A stretch of DNA of 64,000 nt from Atrichornis clamosus. Lineage: Eukaryota; Chordata; Aves; Passeriformes; Menuridae. Made by a program: the position numbers and the translations under genes. A model generated the notes under the pieces. That model made no database searches. It saw nothing but the letters and a program-made list of their open reading frames with translations, and had not been told where the DNA came from. The DNA lies in contig WBMZ01012071.1 of NCBI GenBank assembly GCA_013400975.1, forward strand, positions 186,001-250,000, given 5' to 3'. This document shows, one piece after another, positions 1 through 12,000 of the stretch (within the stretch, counting starts at the first letter, position 1; each line of letters opens with the position of its first letter).

Positions 1-555
1 ACGGAACTATGGGAGCAGAATAGCAGTGGCTTTTAAAGGGCTGGCAGCTGTTCTGAGGCCACAAGGGGTCCATCTGAGTAAATTCTGGATGTTCTCACTT
101 CCAGCTAAAGCAGATATAGGGATGAGGGCTGAGTCGGAAGGCTGCTATTTAAATCCTAAATGAAGCAGTCAGGACAAATCTGAGCTGTCAGGCTCAGTCA
201 TGGTTCCCCCTCGGTCAGGATTGTGATGAGGCTTTTTTTTTAACAGAATAATGCTTCCATATATGTGAGCTTAAAGTCTTGCAATACAATAAATATCCCT
301 TCTTCCACATTCTCCATAGCATGTTAATTTTTTTTGCAGAGGTACAGTCTATAGCCAGAACTCAGTACATCAACATGAGATTTAAAAAAACCCCACAACT
401 TTTTATTATGGTGATTATATTGGCAGAACAGAGCTGCTCCTCTCTTTGTTAGTCAGTCAAATGAAGAAGAATATGAAGACCGAGCAGCTTTTTACATGAG
501 GGTACATCTTCAAGATGTCTGGTGCTGCTGTTGCTCTCACCTGCTGAGATGAGGT
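1..555. other. Intergenic DNA, no gene seen
   Basis: AT-rich sequence with short A and T runs (for example near 232-242 and 384-391). No splice-flanked open frame, repeat family or RNA gene was recognised here. The small antisense frame near 457-738 is mostly outside recognisable protein composition and is treated as chance. Confidence 0.6.
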
Positions 556-1185
556 GGGCTTAGGGTTTTTGCAGGGACAATTCATGTGGCTCATTGACAG
601 AGCAAGCACCCGTGCCTTTCTCATCTTGCCCAGCAGAGAGCTCGTGCTTCTCCCCTGCCCTCCATGGATCTCCACAGGCTCTGGCCCTTCAGGAAAAAGT
701 CTGTTCTGCCACGGTGTCTCCGGGGGCTGCAGAGACACCTGGAGCTGATCCTCCCCCTCTGACCTGGGTGCTCGCAGGGCTCATTTCTCCCTCGGTTTTC
801 CTCACACCCTGCAGTTTTTCCCCTCTGTTGTTCCACAGAGGCTCCGCTGTGCTGGGACTGTTTGGAACTGGCCACGTCGGGCACGGGGCAGCTCTGGCCT
901 CTCCTCACAGCAATTTCCACCTGGGCTCGGACACCTGAAACACCGAGAACCAAAAGTGTGTGAGAGCCCTGGAAAGTGCCCCGCTGCCCTCGCCTGCAGC
1001 AGGGCTGTGGCTGGACATCCTGGGATCCAGAGGAAAGGCGGGAGGCGCTGTGGCATGTGCGAGGGGAGAGGCTGTGCTGCCCTGGCCTGGGGTGCAGCTG
1101 ATGGGAGAGGTTCCATGAGGGCACACGGCTGTGCAGCGGTGACTGGGTCCTATCCCTGTGGAAAAGGAGGCTTCCACTTCTGTAC
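556..1185. other. GC-rich block without a recognised gene
   Basis: This block is clearly richer in G and C than its surroundings, which explains why it carries the longest open frame of the window: 206 codons on the minus strand from 1241 down to 621. Overlapping frames are open on both strands, as expected when GC-rich DNA has few stop codons. The antisense frame is rich in Arg, Ser, Gly and Cys, has no domain I recognise, and starts in a weak context (T at -3). By eye I count roughly 18 CpG dinucleotides in about 540 bases, well below CpG-island density. It could be an unannotated non-coding exon or an old promoter, but nothing in the sequence proves this. Confidence 0.5.
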
Positions 1186-2916
1186 TCCCATAAATGTGGA
1201 GAATGAATATTGCCTCTCTTCACAAACTGAAGAGAAAGCATTTAAACATCTGCCTTAACTGCAGCTATCATTAAGTGAATTAAACTAAAAGTTTGATTCA
1301 TAATTGGTATTTCTGTTACCACAAAGTACAGCCATTCTCTTTTCAAATACATTAAACCATAAGAAACTGCTTTATACCAGCTAAAGCTCTATAATACATT
1401 TATGTGTTATTGAAAGCATAATTCACACACAGAGTGTTATTAAAGTCTTACCAGCTTCCAGTTTAAATCTTTGTACAGTGATTTAACACCCTTCTTGTTC
1501 TTTATGTGACATTTTCACAACAATTAAATGTGAATGTGTCCTCACAGTCTGTACCCACAAGTCCTGGGAGCGCAGGGAAGGCAGCAATAGTCCTGTTCAT
1601 CTCGCATGCTGTAATAAGATTGTGTCCAGGAATTAGACCTTCACATCCAGAACTGCTCCGAATAGATCCAACAAATGCTACTCTTAAGTAATGGAAATAC
1701 AGTACATTATTGGTTGTGCTGTGAATGCTAATAATGTAATTTATCTCGCAGATATTAAAAGTTTCTCATTTTGTATTAGGCCACTGTGTGACATGTAATT
1801 GTCTTCTGCTGTTAAATCTAAGCAGTTCTATTATTAGCATAAGAAAAGACCTGAATTGCTAGAGATTGCATTTAGATGTGTAAAATTCCTATTTTGTGGT
1901 TTCCTGTATGATTATTTTATGATTGTTTCTATTACAGATTACATGGATGTTGGATGGATTTTTTTAGCTGAGCTGCTGACTAGTATATAGCTTATAAAAT
2001 CTGGTTAGAGAAGCAAATTAAGTTTATAATAAGTCTGAGTAAAGTACTTCACTTATAATTATTGAATTATTTGAATTTTTTTCTTTGTTATGGTGTTGAT
2101 ACAAGGGGTTGTCAGATGTGACACAGAACAAATGAGAGCCCTTCTGGGATGGCAGCTGGGTAGGCACCAACAGCTTCCTAACTGATACCATGTGCAGGCA
2201 ACAGGATGAAACCCATAGAGTTCCAAAGATAACTGTAACACATGTTTTTCTGAATTGTTTATCACAGTTTTACCTGCTTTCTCTCCAGATGAGAGAGACC
2301 TTGCAATAACCTTAACCTTCTTCCTTGTGATAGTAGCAAGCTATGGCTATTTTAACATAAAATCCCCACTGGATATAGAACACACCAGATGACTCAGTCG
2401 GGTCAAAATGACAAACTTTCATAAAATGTTGTCCCTTTGTCTTCATTAGCCATAATTCTTATTGTCAGTTAAACTTTTGGATAAATACACTTTGTCTTTC
2501 TTTTGTTTTAAAAATAAAGGATGAAAAATTACTCGGTAGAAACAATTTTAAGTTCATGTTAGAGATACAGTAATATTTTTGACAGATGGCTGTGAAGTCT
2601 TGTGCACTCTCAGATCTCAAAAAAGTACAAGGTCAAAAATATTGTTAGTGATGACCTATATATTAACACAAATATTGTCAAAAGAAATTATAATCAGATT
2701 TTTGACACTTGTCCTGAAAGTGTCGAGGCCTCCATAAAATATAACACCTCAGAAACATCAGGCAAAAATTCACAAGTATAACTTTCATTCAATAATTCCA
2801 TAAGGTATGGATCACCTTGCAACCTTGTAGTGTTAAATTCTGGGATTAGGATAATATAAGAAAGAAGTATCAGCCCCTTAACAGCCTTGCTATCAATTTC
2901 ATGAGATGTTCTTATA

Positions 2917-2968
2917 AAAAAAAAAAGCCCCAACCAAACAAAAAAAAGCCGAACCCCAAACCCCCCAT
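2917..2968. repeat. A/C-rich low-complexity tract
   Basis: Poly-A runs are interspersed with CCCC and AACC groups. Similar tracts recur at 23877-23969 and 56412-56497, and their complements (G/T-rich) at 25320-25356, 26061-26125 and 62013-62079. They are imperfect rather than true microsatellites. Confidence 0.6.
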
Positions 2969-3620
2969 TTCTGGCCATCAGCATGACACAAGAGGCGTTT
3001 CACTGTCAGAAGAAATGAGGGCCAGAGGGAACCTCAAACACGAAGACTGCACTTGACGTTCCTCTGCCTGCAGCAGAAAGAGGCCTCAGTGAAGAAGGTG
3101 TTCAGCACTGTGCCAAGTTGTAACAGCTCCAAGTAGGGTGCTGGGAGTGGGATATCAAGTTAAGGTGAAAAATCTGTCAAAAACTGAAGATGAAGAGGAC
3201 ACATGGCATCTGAAGAATTCTGTTTAGAGTCAAAGAAACGGAATCATTTGGAGTATGTCCAGCTCAAGGTGTGCCCATGCAGTGGATTTAGAATAGTTAC
3301 CAAGTATCTTTCCAAATTCAATGTGCCTATGGGCCTTTGGGATAGTTAAGAGATGCAGTATGGTCCAAAAATGTCTGAAAGAGCAGGGGGAGGCACAAGA
3401 TCATCGTTTAGCACCTTTGGTGTCACTGTGGAATGGCCAGAAGTACAACAGTAGGGGTTACGGTGCCGAGGAAGGAGGGACAGGAGCAGCACCCAGGCAA
3501 AGGCAGGTCAGCAGCGCTTGCACTGCTGTGCACGGAAGGGAGCTCAGCTCAAATTAAAAGGGAGCTGCTGGCTGTGTTCTCTGCTGCAGCTGAGTTTGTC
3601 AGCTGACCTTGGGGCACCAG

Positions 3621-3637
3621 CTGGACAGTCTGTCCAG
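3621..3637. promoter_or_regulatory. Interrupted palindrome resembling a steroid-receptor element
   Basis: Two perfect 8-base arms, CTGGACAG and CTGTCCAG, flank a single T. The inner part, GGACA-gtc-TGTCC, has the geometry of the glucocorticoid/androgen/progesterone receptor element RGRACAnnnTGTYCY and matches 13 of its 15 positions. It lies about 27 kb upstream of the ST6GALNAC3 first coding exon. Occupancy cannot be judged from sequence. Confidence 0.3.
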
Positions 3638-5047
3638 AAGCCACTAGGAAGCACCATGGTGAAGTTAGTGCTGAAGGCAGACAAATGACTACAACCCTTG
3701 TTAGATGTATCCCAGTCCAATGAGGTGTTGATAAGGTACCCCCCAAAAAAATCGTGGCTAGGGGCAGAGACATTGCAGTTGTAGACAACTTTTTGGAACA
3801 GAGGAAAACCTAGCAACGTGTTGCAGTGTATCTTTTTTGGCACTCATGAAGTATGTTTTGCTATGATGGATTCCTTGAAAAGGGGGAGGTGAGGTGGAGA
3901 AGATATTTCTGGGACATTCAAGAGCTGACAAAAAATATGTGCTACATGTAAGAATATAAAATACATGATATGATGATGATGTGTCCACAGGCTGGTTACA
4001 TATTAATAGATTTCATCCCAAACAAGTGGGAAAAGACACAAAAAATACATGATAAAACTTACCAAAAGGGAAGATATTTTATTTCCAGAGCTTAGTTGAT
4101 GGAGCATATTTTGTCTTTACCTCTCGGTTCATAAAGACCTCATCTTGCTCTCACCGAAAATATTTGCTAGAAATCAAGGATAAATTTTTTGCTTAGCATG
4201 CTGACAGGGGAGATAACTGCTTTATTTCTCCTTTTTTTTCCCTTCTTCCAGTTTGGCTGAGGGTTCCTTATTTCAAAGAGAATTTAGTTGTGCTAAAACC
4301 CTAAACCAGTATGCTTTCTACAGTGAAATGAAAACTACATTTTTTCAGTATTTGTTTTTCATATTTTAAAACAACTGAGGGGAAAAATGCTACCTAACAC
4401 ATATTTGGATAGAAAATCCAGCTCAGGGAATAGACTTTAAAACCCCACTCTTTGTTTGGAGGGAAGAAAAGCTGGTCTGATGTTACTATTTTTAAAAGTG
4501 TGGGATTGTTTTCTGCCTCTAAAACATGCAGTTTCATTAAAGAGAAGAAAATTGACAATAAAAGCAGGGGAAGAGTGTACATTTGATCTTAAATGCTGCG
4601 TAAGTGACATAACATCAGAAGAAAACTGCATTCCCTACTTAGCAGGCTGGCAGCTGCTGTTATTTTCTATCAAACAAGATTTTCAAAAATCAGTTTACAT
4701 CTTACAAGCAGTATGGAGGCTTAATTGTTTCCTTATGCTCCATTCTGCAAATACACTAAACGATAACAATCAATTAGCTATTGGTGTGCCAGACTGTTCC
4801 TTAATGTGGAATGCCTGCCGTGTCTTAATTTTTGCCTTGAACAGGTATTTTCACAGAGCTAACTCATAATATCTTAGTCTTGGTATAATCCCAACTAAAC
4901 ATTTTCATATGTAGTCCCATGACTGCCTCTTGGAGGTCTTTTGCCAAGGGGTTCCTTCATAACCTGTCAGGGAATCCGACATGCACCTGGACACGTGCAG
5001 ATGCCCGTGTGAGACAAGTCGTGGAATGCCTGAAGGATGTAATAAAT

Positions 5048-5065
5048 ATTGCATGCAATGCAAAT
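5048..5065. promoter_or_regulatory. 12-base palindrome overlapping an exact POU octamer
   Basis: ATTGCATGCAAT at 5048-5059 is a perfect palindrome, and the exact octamer ATGCAAAT begins inside it at 5058-5065. The core TTGCATGCAA recurs twice about 940-970 bases downstream (5987-5996 and 6022-6031). The octamer is the classical POU-factor site; function here is inference. Confidence 0.3.
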
Positions 5066-5300
5066 TCTGTTGACAGAGATGTCTGAGGAAGGGTGAAATT
5101 CTTATCTTGCTGTTTGAAGGACTTTGTATGGAAATGAACCACTGGTACTGCTCTAGGAATTGCCATGTTGCATCAAAATATCAAGTTTGATTTCTTACCC
5201 TCAGCAATGCCTACTGTTTTATAATCTGGTTATTTAGAGAATGGAGGACTACCCTTCTATGAATGTGCCAATCTAAGTCACTCAGAAAGAAGATATACTT

Positions 5301-5368
5301 GTTCAGGGATGAGGGGTAGACTCCTAGTTGATTTTTTTTTTTTCAAGACATAACCTTCATCCCTGAAC
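5301..5368. repeat. Inverted repeat, 12-base perfect arms
   Basis: GTTCAGGGATGA at 5301-5312 is exactly complementary to TCATCCCTGAAC at 5357-5368. After one mismatch the pairing continues inward for two more bases. The 44-base spacer contains a 13-base T run. It could fold as a hairpin or mark a small rearrangement; no transposon family was recognised. Confidence 0.55.
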
Positions 5369-5878
5369 GAAGAGATTACAGTATCCTCAAAACACAAACA
5401 TATTAACACAGCTACAGCAGATCTAAGTACTGCATTTTAAAGCAAAAAAGCAAACTCTGAAAACATTTTGTGTCCAGTTTCTGTAACTATAATTGGAAGA
5501 ACTTTTTACCTGATCCACCTTACATTTATTAATCTTCTGTTTATCTGGTATTTTTCCTGTACACCAGCTGAGGAAAAGCACAAGTTTCTCATCACATTTA
5601 TTTTTCAAGTGCATCAGTTAAAACCCTTTCTATAAGTTGCCTAATGTGACTGGTGTTTAGAAAGACATGCATTTTCTTGAGTTTGGCTGGTCTTCTCTCG
5701 AGTTCCAGCTGGAGTCCGAGGGCCTGGGCAAGGCAGACCAGGCTTGTAGGGACTGCAACTGGGAGCCTGGATGCACAGAGGAAACTGTGTTATCTTCAGT
5801 CTTGTCAGACATAACCAGTATTTAGATACTTATATTTTAAGCTAAGCAAGTGTAGTCTCAATGCAGTTTATCAATTTA

Positions 5879-5913
5879 CTGATCAGCTCCTCTGATCAGC
5901 TCCACTGATCAGC
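5879..5913. repeat. Short tandem repeat, 13-base unit
   Basis: Units start at 5879, 5892 and 5905. Each contains the 8-base palindrome CTGATCAG followed by CTCC-like sequence; the third copy is partial. The array is short and may be chance replication slippage. Confidence 0.7.
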
Positions 5914-5984
5914 AAAGTGTGAATGTTATGACTAAATGACATGTAACCATCCCCTGTAGGTCTCAGCGGGAGCTTTGCACAAGT

Positions 5985-6033
5985 GTTTGCATGCAATTTT
6001 ATGATCCACTGTAAATATTAATTGCATGCAAAC
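5985..6033. promoter_or_regulatory. 13-base perfect inverted repeat with paired octamer-like arms
   Basis: GTTTGCATGCAAT at 5985-5997 pairs exactly with ATTGCATGCAAAC at 6021-6033 across a 23-base AT-rich spacer. Each arm holds the self-complementary core TTGCATGCAA and an octamer-like ATGCAAAC. The same core occurs at 5049-5058. The arrangement suggests paired binding sites rather than a transposon end, but this is inference. Confidence 0.35.
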
Positions 6034-7252
6034 TTCAATGGCACTAGTATGAAGTTCTCCTTTATCCTGGATAGAGCTTTAATCCTAAGTGTCTTTACTT
6101 ATGTTTATTTTCTAATTATTTCTTTTCCTTCAATTTCTTACAAGAAACTTGAGGACATGGAGGACCTATAGTCCATTTCATCCAAATCTGTGTCAAAGCA
6201 CATGAGAAGCTATATATTTGTGTATATATATTTAAGAATTAGACTGTCAGAATACAGGGTTTTTTCTTGCAATTTTCGTTAACAGCTGTTGAAAAGCAGT
6301 GATAGCCAGAGAAAATATGGAAAGATGTGGAACTGAGGGCTGATTAAATTCATAGCAAGATTGCTTCCTGTTCAGGAAAGCTTGCTCAGCCAACCACAGA
6401 AAAAAGGAAAAGACAGATCCCCAACCTGCCTTTATTTTCAGTTCTCAAATCTTGTGCATTTCATCCTCAAGATTCAACAGTGTGTTTACACTAAAGCTTT
6501 ATCAGGGTCTGTATTATTGAAAGCCTGTCCTAGAAAGAAGCTCACAACACATTACCACAGAAATCACCCCTAGCAGTGGAAACTTAAATGCTGCTTAATT
6601 GCATAAATACAGGCAAAACTCAAGGCATCTACACGCTGCAGCAGGGGTGGCTTAAAATAACATATTCACAAATTGCTCAGCTCTGGTAACAACTGATAAC
6701 AAGCATTAATGCATAACACAGCAAAGAAATTATATACATTTATATCCATCCCCTCTCTACAAAGCAGCACAAATGTTGTTCTTTCAGAATGTTTTACTGC
6801 TGTGTATGAGACTTGACATTGGTGTGACGAGATAAACTATTTAATTGGGGGTTTAGCATACCAGCAACTTATCACAGTATTTGGCAATCAGTGACTAGGG
6901 AGCCATGAAAGATTATCTTTCCTGAAGAACTAGAAAATGGCACCTTCCTTCCACTTGCTTTCCTCTAAGCTTCTTCTGAATATCCTATTTACCTTTTGGA
7001 ATCTCCTTGTTTTTCTCTGTGTCCAGTCTCCAAGGGGAAGCTTATCTTGGAGTTGTTCTCCCAGGTTAAATACACTGCCTCTATCTATTTCTCTAGCCAG
7101 ATGAAAGCCTCTGCTTATCTAAAGGCATTTGAGGCTGTATTAACTCCTGCTTTTTCTCCCTCTGCAGTACACTGCCTGCATTCAGAAGGCAACTGCAATC
7201 AGGGAGGCACTGGGAGTTTACTGCTTGAAAGATTTATGGTGTGGGTCACACT

Positions 7253-7283
7253 GAGAAAAGAAAAGAAAAAAGAAAAAAAGGAG
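7253..7283. repeat. Purine-only tract, (AAAAG)-like
   Basis: Thirty-one consecutive purines made of A runs of growing length separated by single G residues. This is a simple low-complexity tract. Confidence 0.7.
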
Positions 7284-7356
7284 CTTCATGTGGATATCCA
7301 GTGATTCTCACAGGTTCTGGGAGCATCCCACTTTCCAAATGTGTATGTTTCAACTT

Positions 7357-7460
7357 TTGTTATTAAGTGATAGGACAGGTGGAGACACTTTAATCATAAA
7401 AAATTTGGTTGTTATTAAGTGATAGGACAGGTGGAGACACTTTAATCATAAAAAATTTGG
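7357..7460. repeat. Perfect tandem duplication, 2 x 52 bases
   Basis: Bases 7357-7408 and 7409-7460 are identical at every position. Flanking bases differ immediately on both sides, so the duplication is exactly two units. The unit is unique-looking sequence rather than a microsatellite. Complete identity implies a recent event, a variable-number locus or an assembly artefact. Confidence 0.95.
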
Positions 7461-9040
7461 ATGAGCTACAAAGTAGTTCTGTCTCCTAGTTTTATATTCT
7501 AAATGCAACAGAACGAGGCATATTTTTACTGCTGCATACTGGTGTGGTCCAGTTCATTCAGAACACCTCTTCATTTCCAGAAGCAGAAAAAAATTATCAC
7601 AATAGAAAAAGAGCAGCAGGACACAGGTGAGGGCATTGTCTACTGTTACATGGTCTTGAGGATGAGGAAGGGTAAAGGAAATAACTGCTTCATTTTCACA
7701 TGTTTGTGGAGATCGTTGATCCTGTCCGGAGCCTGCAGTTTGACACAACTGGGAATGTGCTGTTTCAAAGTGGTCATAACATTTTGTTGGTGTTTAATAC
7801 ACACATATTCAATTCCTCCTCTGTGGTACCAAAAGTACCAAGTTTTATTCACTTTTATTCACTTTATTCCTTTTTGGTTGGAAAGGGAAAAGAGTTGAGG
7901 GTGACATGTTTTTAATATTTAGTAAGCATTTATTGTTTTAATACTGTATATAGTGTATAATGAATTTCACTAGGATGATCTTGATAGAGCTGTAGCTGTC
8001 AGTGGGTGAGGCAATTACTAAATGAGGGCATAGAAATATTCTTGAATCAAGACTGCAATAAACTGTCATATTTATGGGTACTAGGGAGAATATATTTTGT
8101 AGTAAAATATGATTTATTATATTTATGCAGATTTGGAAATTGCTGGACAGCTGGGCAGAGGAGTAACAGGGCTGTGTATGTGGGTATCTGCATGTGCTTT
8201 ATTTTTGAATACAACAGTTCCTACACCAACCATTTGCAGACATGAGTTCTATCAGTTGGACAACATAATAGCCTTCCCTTAGGTTCACCCATCAATCATC
8301 TGCTCAGCAGTCACCCTAAAAACCCATCTCTGAAATGCTACTGCACATCTTTTTTTCCTCTCCACAAATACTTCTTATCTCCAGATTCTTAGAGTGCTGA
8401 GTTTTATACCCTTCTGAGGTGTGGGACACAGATCAGATTATTTTGTTGGTTTCAACTTGTTTTCCCAAAATTCTTGACTCTTTCTGACAGTCTTTGTCTT
8501 CCATACCTTCATCCCACTGGCAGGCTTTCTGCGCCTCAGGATAATCAAAGAGCCTGATCTTCTGATGTGCTGATCTCCTACCATTCCACTTGGCTGCAGC
8601 TGGCATTGTGAGCACTGAGCACTACTGTAAATTAGTCTCCAAGTGTGGAACTGGTAGCATGTGTTCTTTGTAAGCACTGGCTCCCTTGAGCTGGTCTGCT
8701 GCTTTAGTAGCTTTGAACTTTCTTAGGTCACTGAAGCACAATTCATTTCCTATTGGAGTTTGTGATTTTATAGGAAAATCTTTGCCCTGTGATAGACAAA
8801 GGGAAAAAACATACTGAGTTTGTGTTCCTATGTGTTGTACTTTCCCATTTCCCTCCTCTTAACACTTAAGTTAGTCACATGGAGGGTAAAAGCAAACTGG
8901 GTAAACTGTTATACAGAAGAAGAAAAATATTTTGTTTAAAACTCTGTTTGTATGATGTCATGTGCTGCTCACTAGTATTTGTACAGGTTTATTGAATTTT
9001 AATTCAGAGGACTAGCTGGGGTTGTAATCTTCATCCTGTG

Positions 9041-9068
9041 TTTTCCTAACATAATTTTCCTAACATGT
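9041..9068. repeat. Two-copy 14-base tandem repeat
   Basis: TTTTCCTAACAT occurs at 9041 and again at 9055, with the last two bases of each 14-base unit differing (AA versus GT). A minor slippage product. Confidence 0.7.
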
Positions 9069-12000
9069 CCTGTTGGGCAGATCACCACCACGTATGACCT
9101 GTAACATAAGGCTGACAAAGACACTTTCTAAATCATATTGGCTTAAATGTGTAACTGCTTGTATGAACAAAAATCAATGACTTTCTGCAGCGAACAGACC
9201 TGACATGTCAAGATTATCTCTGCTGTTCTGTGGTCACAGAGTTTTCAGGTTATTTAACATCACCATCTCTAGGTCTAAACTTCCTGAACCAGATATGCAA
9301 GACTCCCAGGAAAGCTACCAGCTTGGTTGGAGAAATCTCTTCTTTGCCACTTGAGACACCAAACTTGTGCCTCTACTCCGGCTGGTAACTGGGGCAGTCA
9401 AGGGTGCTGGCTGCAGCTACCTGTGCTTGTTCCTAGAACACAGCAATCCTTTACCAGCCTGCCTCAAGTTCTCATCAGCAAAGGCTGCTCATGAGGTGTG
9501 CCAGCTAAGCCTGCGTCTCTGTCTGTCTCATCCATATTCCCTTGTAATCCAGCTCCACTGTTTCTGCAGGAGTCAGTTGTTTTGGCGTGCTACATAACTC
9601 CAGTATTTCACTCACATAGCACAGAGGATGCCAACTAATGGGATTTCACATTCTTTCCATAAGGGGTTACTGGAACTGGAAGACCACAGCGAAATGGCTG
9701 TGGGGCAACTGTCTGTAGCTCTACAAAAGAGATGCTGGGATGCACAACAGCATTCACTAACATAACTCATACTCACAACAACTTTGTCCTGTGGCCAAGG
9801 CAGGTTAAATGAGGTTGCAAACACTGCTCAGAGAGAGAGATGGCACTGTAGTCCTCTAGCTGGGACTACTGGTAAGGACAAACCCTGTGTAGAAGCTGGA
9901 GGAAAAAGCAACATTTAATTGCCAACTTATCATTTGTATTTATCTATTCACCTGGGAGCAGTGTCTTCTAATGGAACCAAGATATTTTCAGAACGGAATA
10001 AATCCAGCATGGACATAAGTGAATAGATAAAAGGCAGGTTGAGGTCCCTACACCATAGAAATGTATTAGAAAAAAAAATGCTCCATTTCTGCTCCCTCTT
10101 AGTCCCCCCAAAAATCCTTTATTTGCACTAGAAGAGCTTTACATTATAGTATTATGTGGTCTGTGATTATCTATTGGAAGAAAAAGCTATGGAAGACTCA
10201 AGTCACAATCTAAAATCAATGCACCAAGTACAGTGGTCATGCTATTTCTTGTTCTCCATGACTATTTGTGGTAGTAACGATAAAAAAACTTGGCACTTCT
10301 AAAGCATTTAACATCACCAATGTGCTATAAAAACAATTAATTAAGCTTTCTCAGGAAAAACATCTGTGCCTTTTGCCTCCCACATCTTTCCCTTTTGCAG
10401 TCAAGCTTACAGCTCTGCAATCTGGGACAGTTGGTATGAAAGAATTTGGGAGAGATTCTCTGACACAGCAGGTACAACTGGCAGGAAAGGCAAAAAAAGA
10501 TATTGTTGGTTTTTCCATTTACATTTTGGCTACTGAATTGATCAAATTAAGGTAAGTTAGGGACTAGGTTGTATGACTGAGTCCACAGTGATTTAGTGTG
10601 GGTGGCTTTGTGGTTAAAAACAGCATTTAATACTGCAAGTGCAGCCCCAGCCGTGCCAGCCCTGCGTAGTACCTGACCCTTTCTCTCTGCAGCAGCAACC
10701 GAGGAACCTTGCTTAATCTGGCCTAAATGACTTCTTTATAGAGAACATTTTCCTCCTATGTGGTTGAAGTATCTTTCCAGAGTGGCGTGAGGGATGGAGG
10801 TGATGGCCTTGCTGGGTGCAGCAAAATTGTCTTCATTAAATTTGGACAGTTTATGAACTGGAAGAGCTTCTCATAGTCTCTATACGAAAGTGGTCAGCTG
10901 ATGGAAATAGCAGCATAATTTGATTACCTAAATTAGATCCCAATTGTCTACCTTGGTTTTATAGCATCTACTTTAAAATTAAATTAAATGTGAAATGAGA
11001 TACCAAAAGGAGTCCGAGCAGTAAGCTACAAGTGGTGATCAATTTGCACTATATAATCTAACATGAAGGAAAGAAGAAGCTAATATACACAGAGAGAGTC
11101 AGGGAGAGGAAGCAAAGAAGAACCTGACTGGAGGAGGTGACACAAATGAACTGTTTGTGCCAAATACCCAGATTAACTCTAACTGGAGTTGGGAGATGAT
11201 AGTTTGCACAGAATTAAGCCCTAAAGCTGCAGAGATAGTTGTTTGACTTTGGTTGTAGTAAATGAGTTATATGCCTAAATACCTTTGAAAACCTGATCCT
11301 TAAAATGTTAAAATGTGTACAGCTGCTACAGAATTTGTAAACCTTTCATAGTTACTATGGGAGTGAACAGGTAGGACATGACAAATACATTGGCTTTGCA
11401 AAACAGCTGCAGAGCAGAAGCTCTGACCATGACAGTCACAGCTGCCTCGCGGTCACCCAGGAAAGGGTGGGATGGTTTATTTGCTGCTGAACACTTCCCG
11501 GGCAGGTAGATCTCCGTGGCTGATAAAGCTGTAACCCAGGAGGGAGCTGCCTTCTGATCCGACAGCTTTTCACTCAGGGTTTGCACTCAGGAAAGCAGGT
11601 TGAGAGTTGCGCTAGGGAAGTGTGGAAGGAGTAGGATGTGCTGATTAAAGTTGGTTCACAACTGAAGCTGGCTTGGTGAGGTGTTATTAGGAGTGGTTTT
11701 TTTCTTGAAACATTGTGTATGCAGTGCTGACTTTTTAATACTAACACATTTCAGAATATCTTCACTTGTGTGGGCTTTGCTGTCTCTCAAGCAGGCCTAG
11801 AGTTTCATACCCGTGTTCAGGATAGTGAATGCATGCTGTATTTGTTTCCTTTTTTCTTCGGAATTATTTTTTTCTTTGTATTAGAAATCCTTTCACTTTG
11901 CTTGAAATCATTTAACTAATGTGGACCTTGAAGTGCTATGAGGATTAGCTTAAATATTTTTACTGTGCTTGCTTTGAAGATGTAGAATACTATTCAAGTG

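Larger units (their letters stand above)
1186..4990. other. Intergenic DNA, no gene seen
   Basis: AT-rich, gene-less stretch. It contains one A/C-rich low-complexity tract (about 2917-2968) and one interrupted palindrome (3621-3637), listed separately. A 137-codon frame at 4456-4869 has no recognisable domain and ends in AT-rich sequence, so it is taken as chance. Confidence 0.55.

Noticed and set aside
621..1241. 206-codon minus-strand open frame as a protein gene
   Set aside because: Low-stop GC-rich sequence, overlapping open frames on both strands, weak start context and no recognisable domain.
4456..4869. 137-codon plus-strand open frame
   Set aside because: No domain or family resemblance; composition is like translated AT-rich non-coding DNA.
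7503..7898. 131-codon plus-strand open frame
   Set aside because: Overlapped by several frames on both strands and without any recognisable motif.
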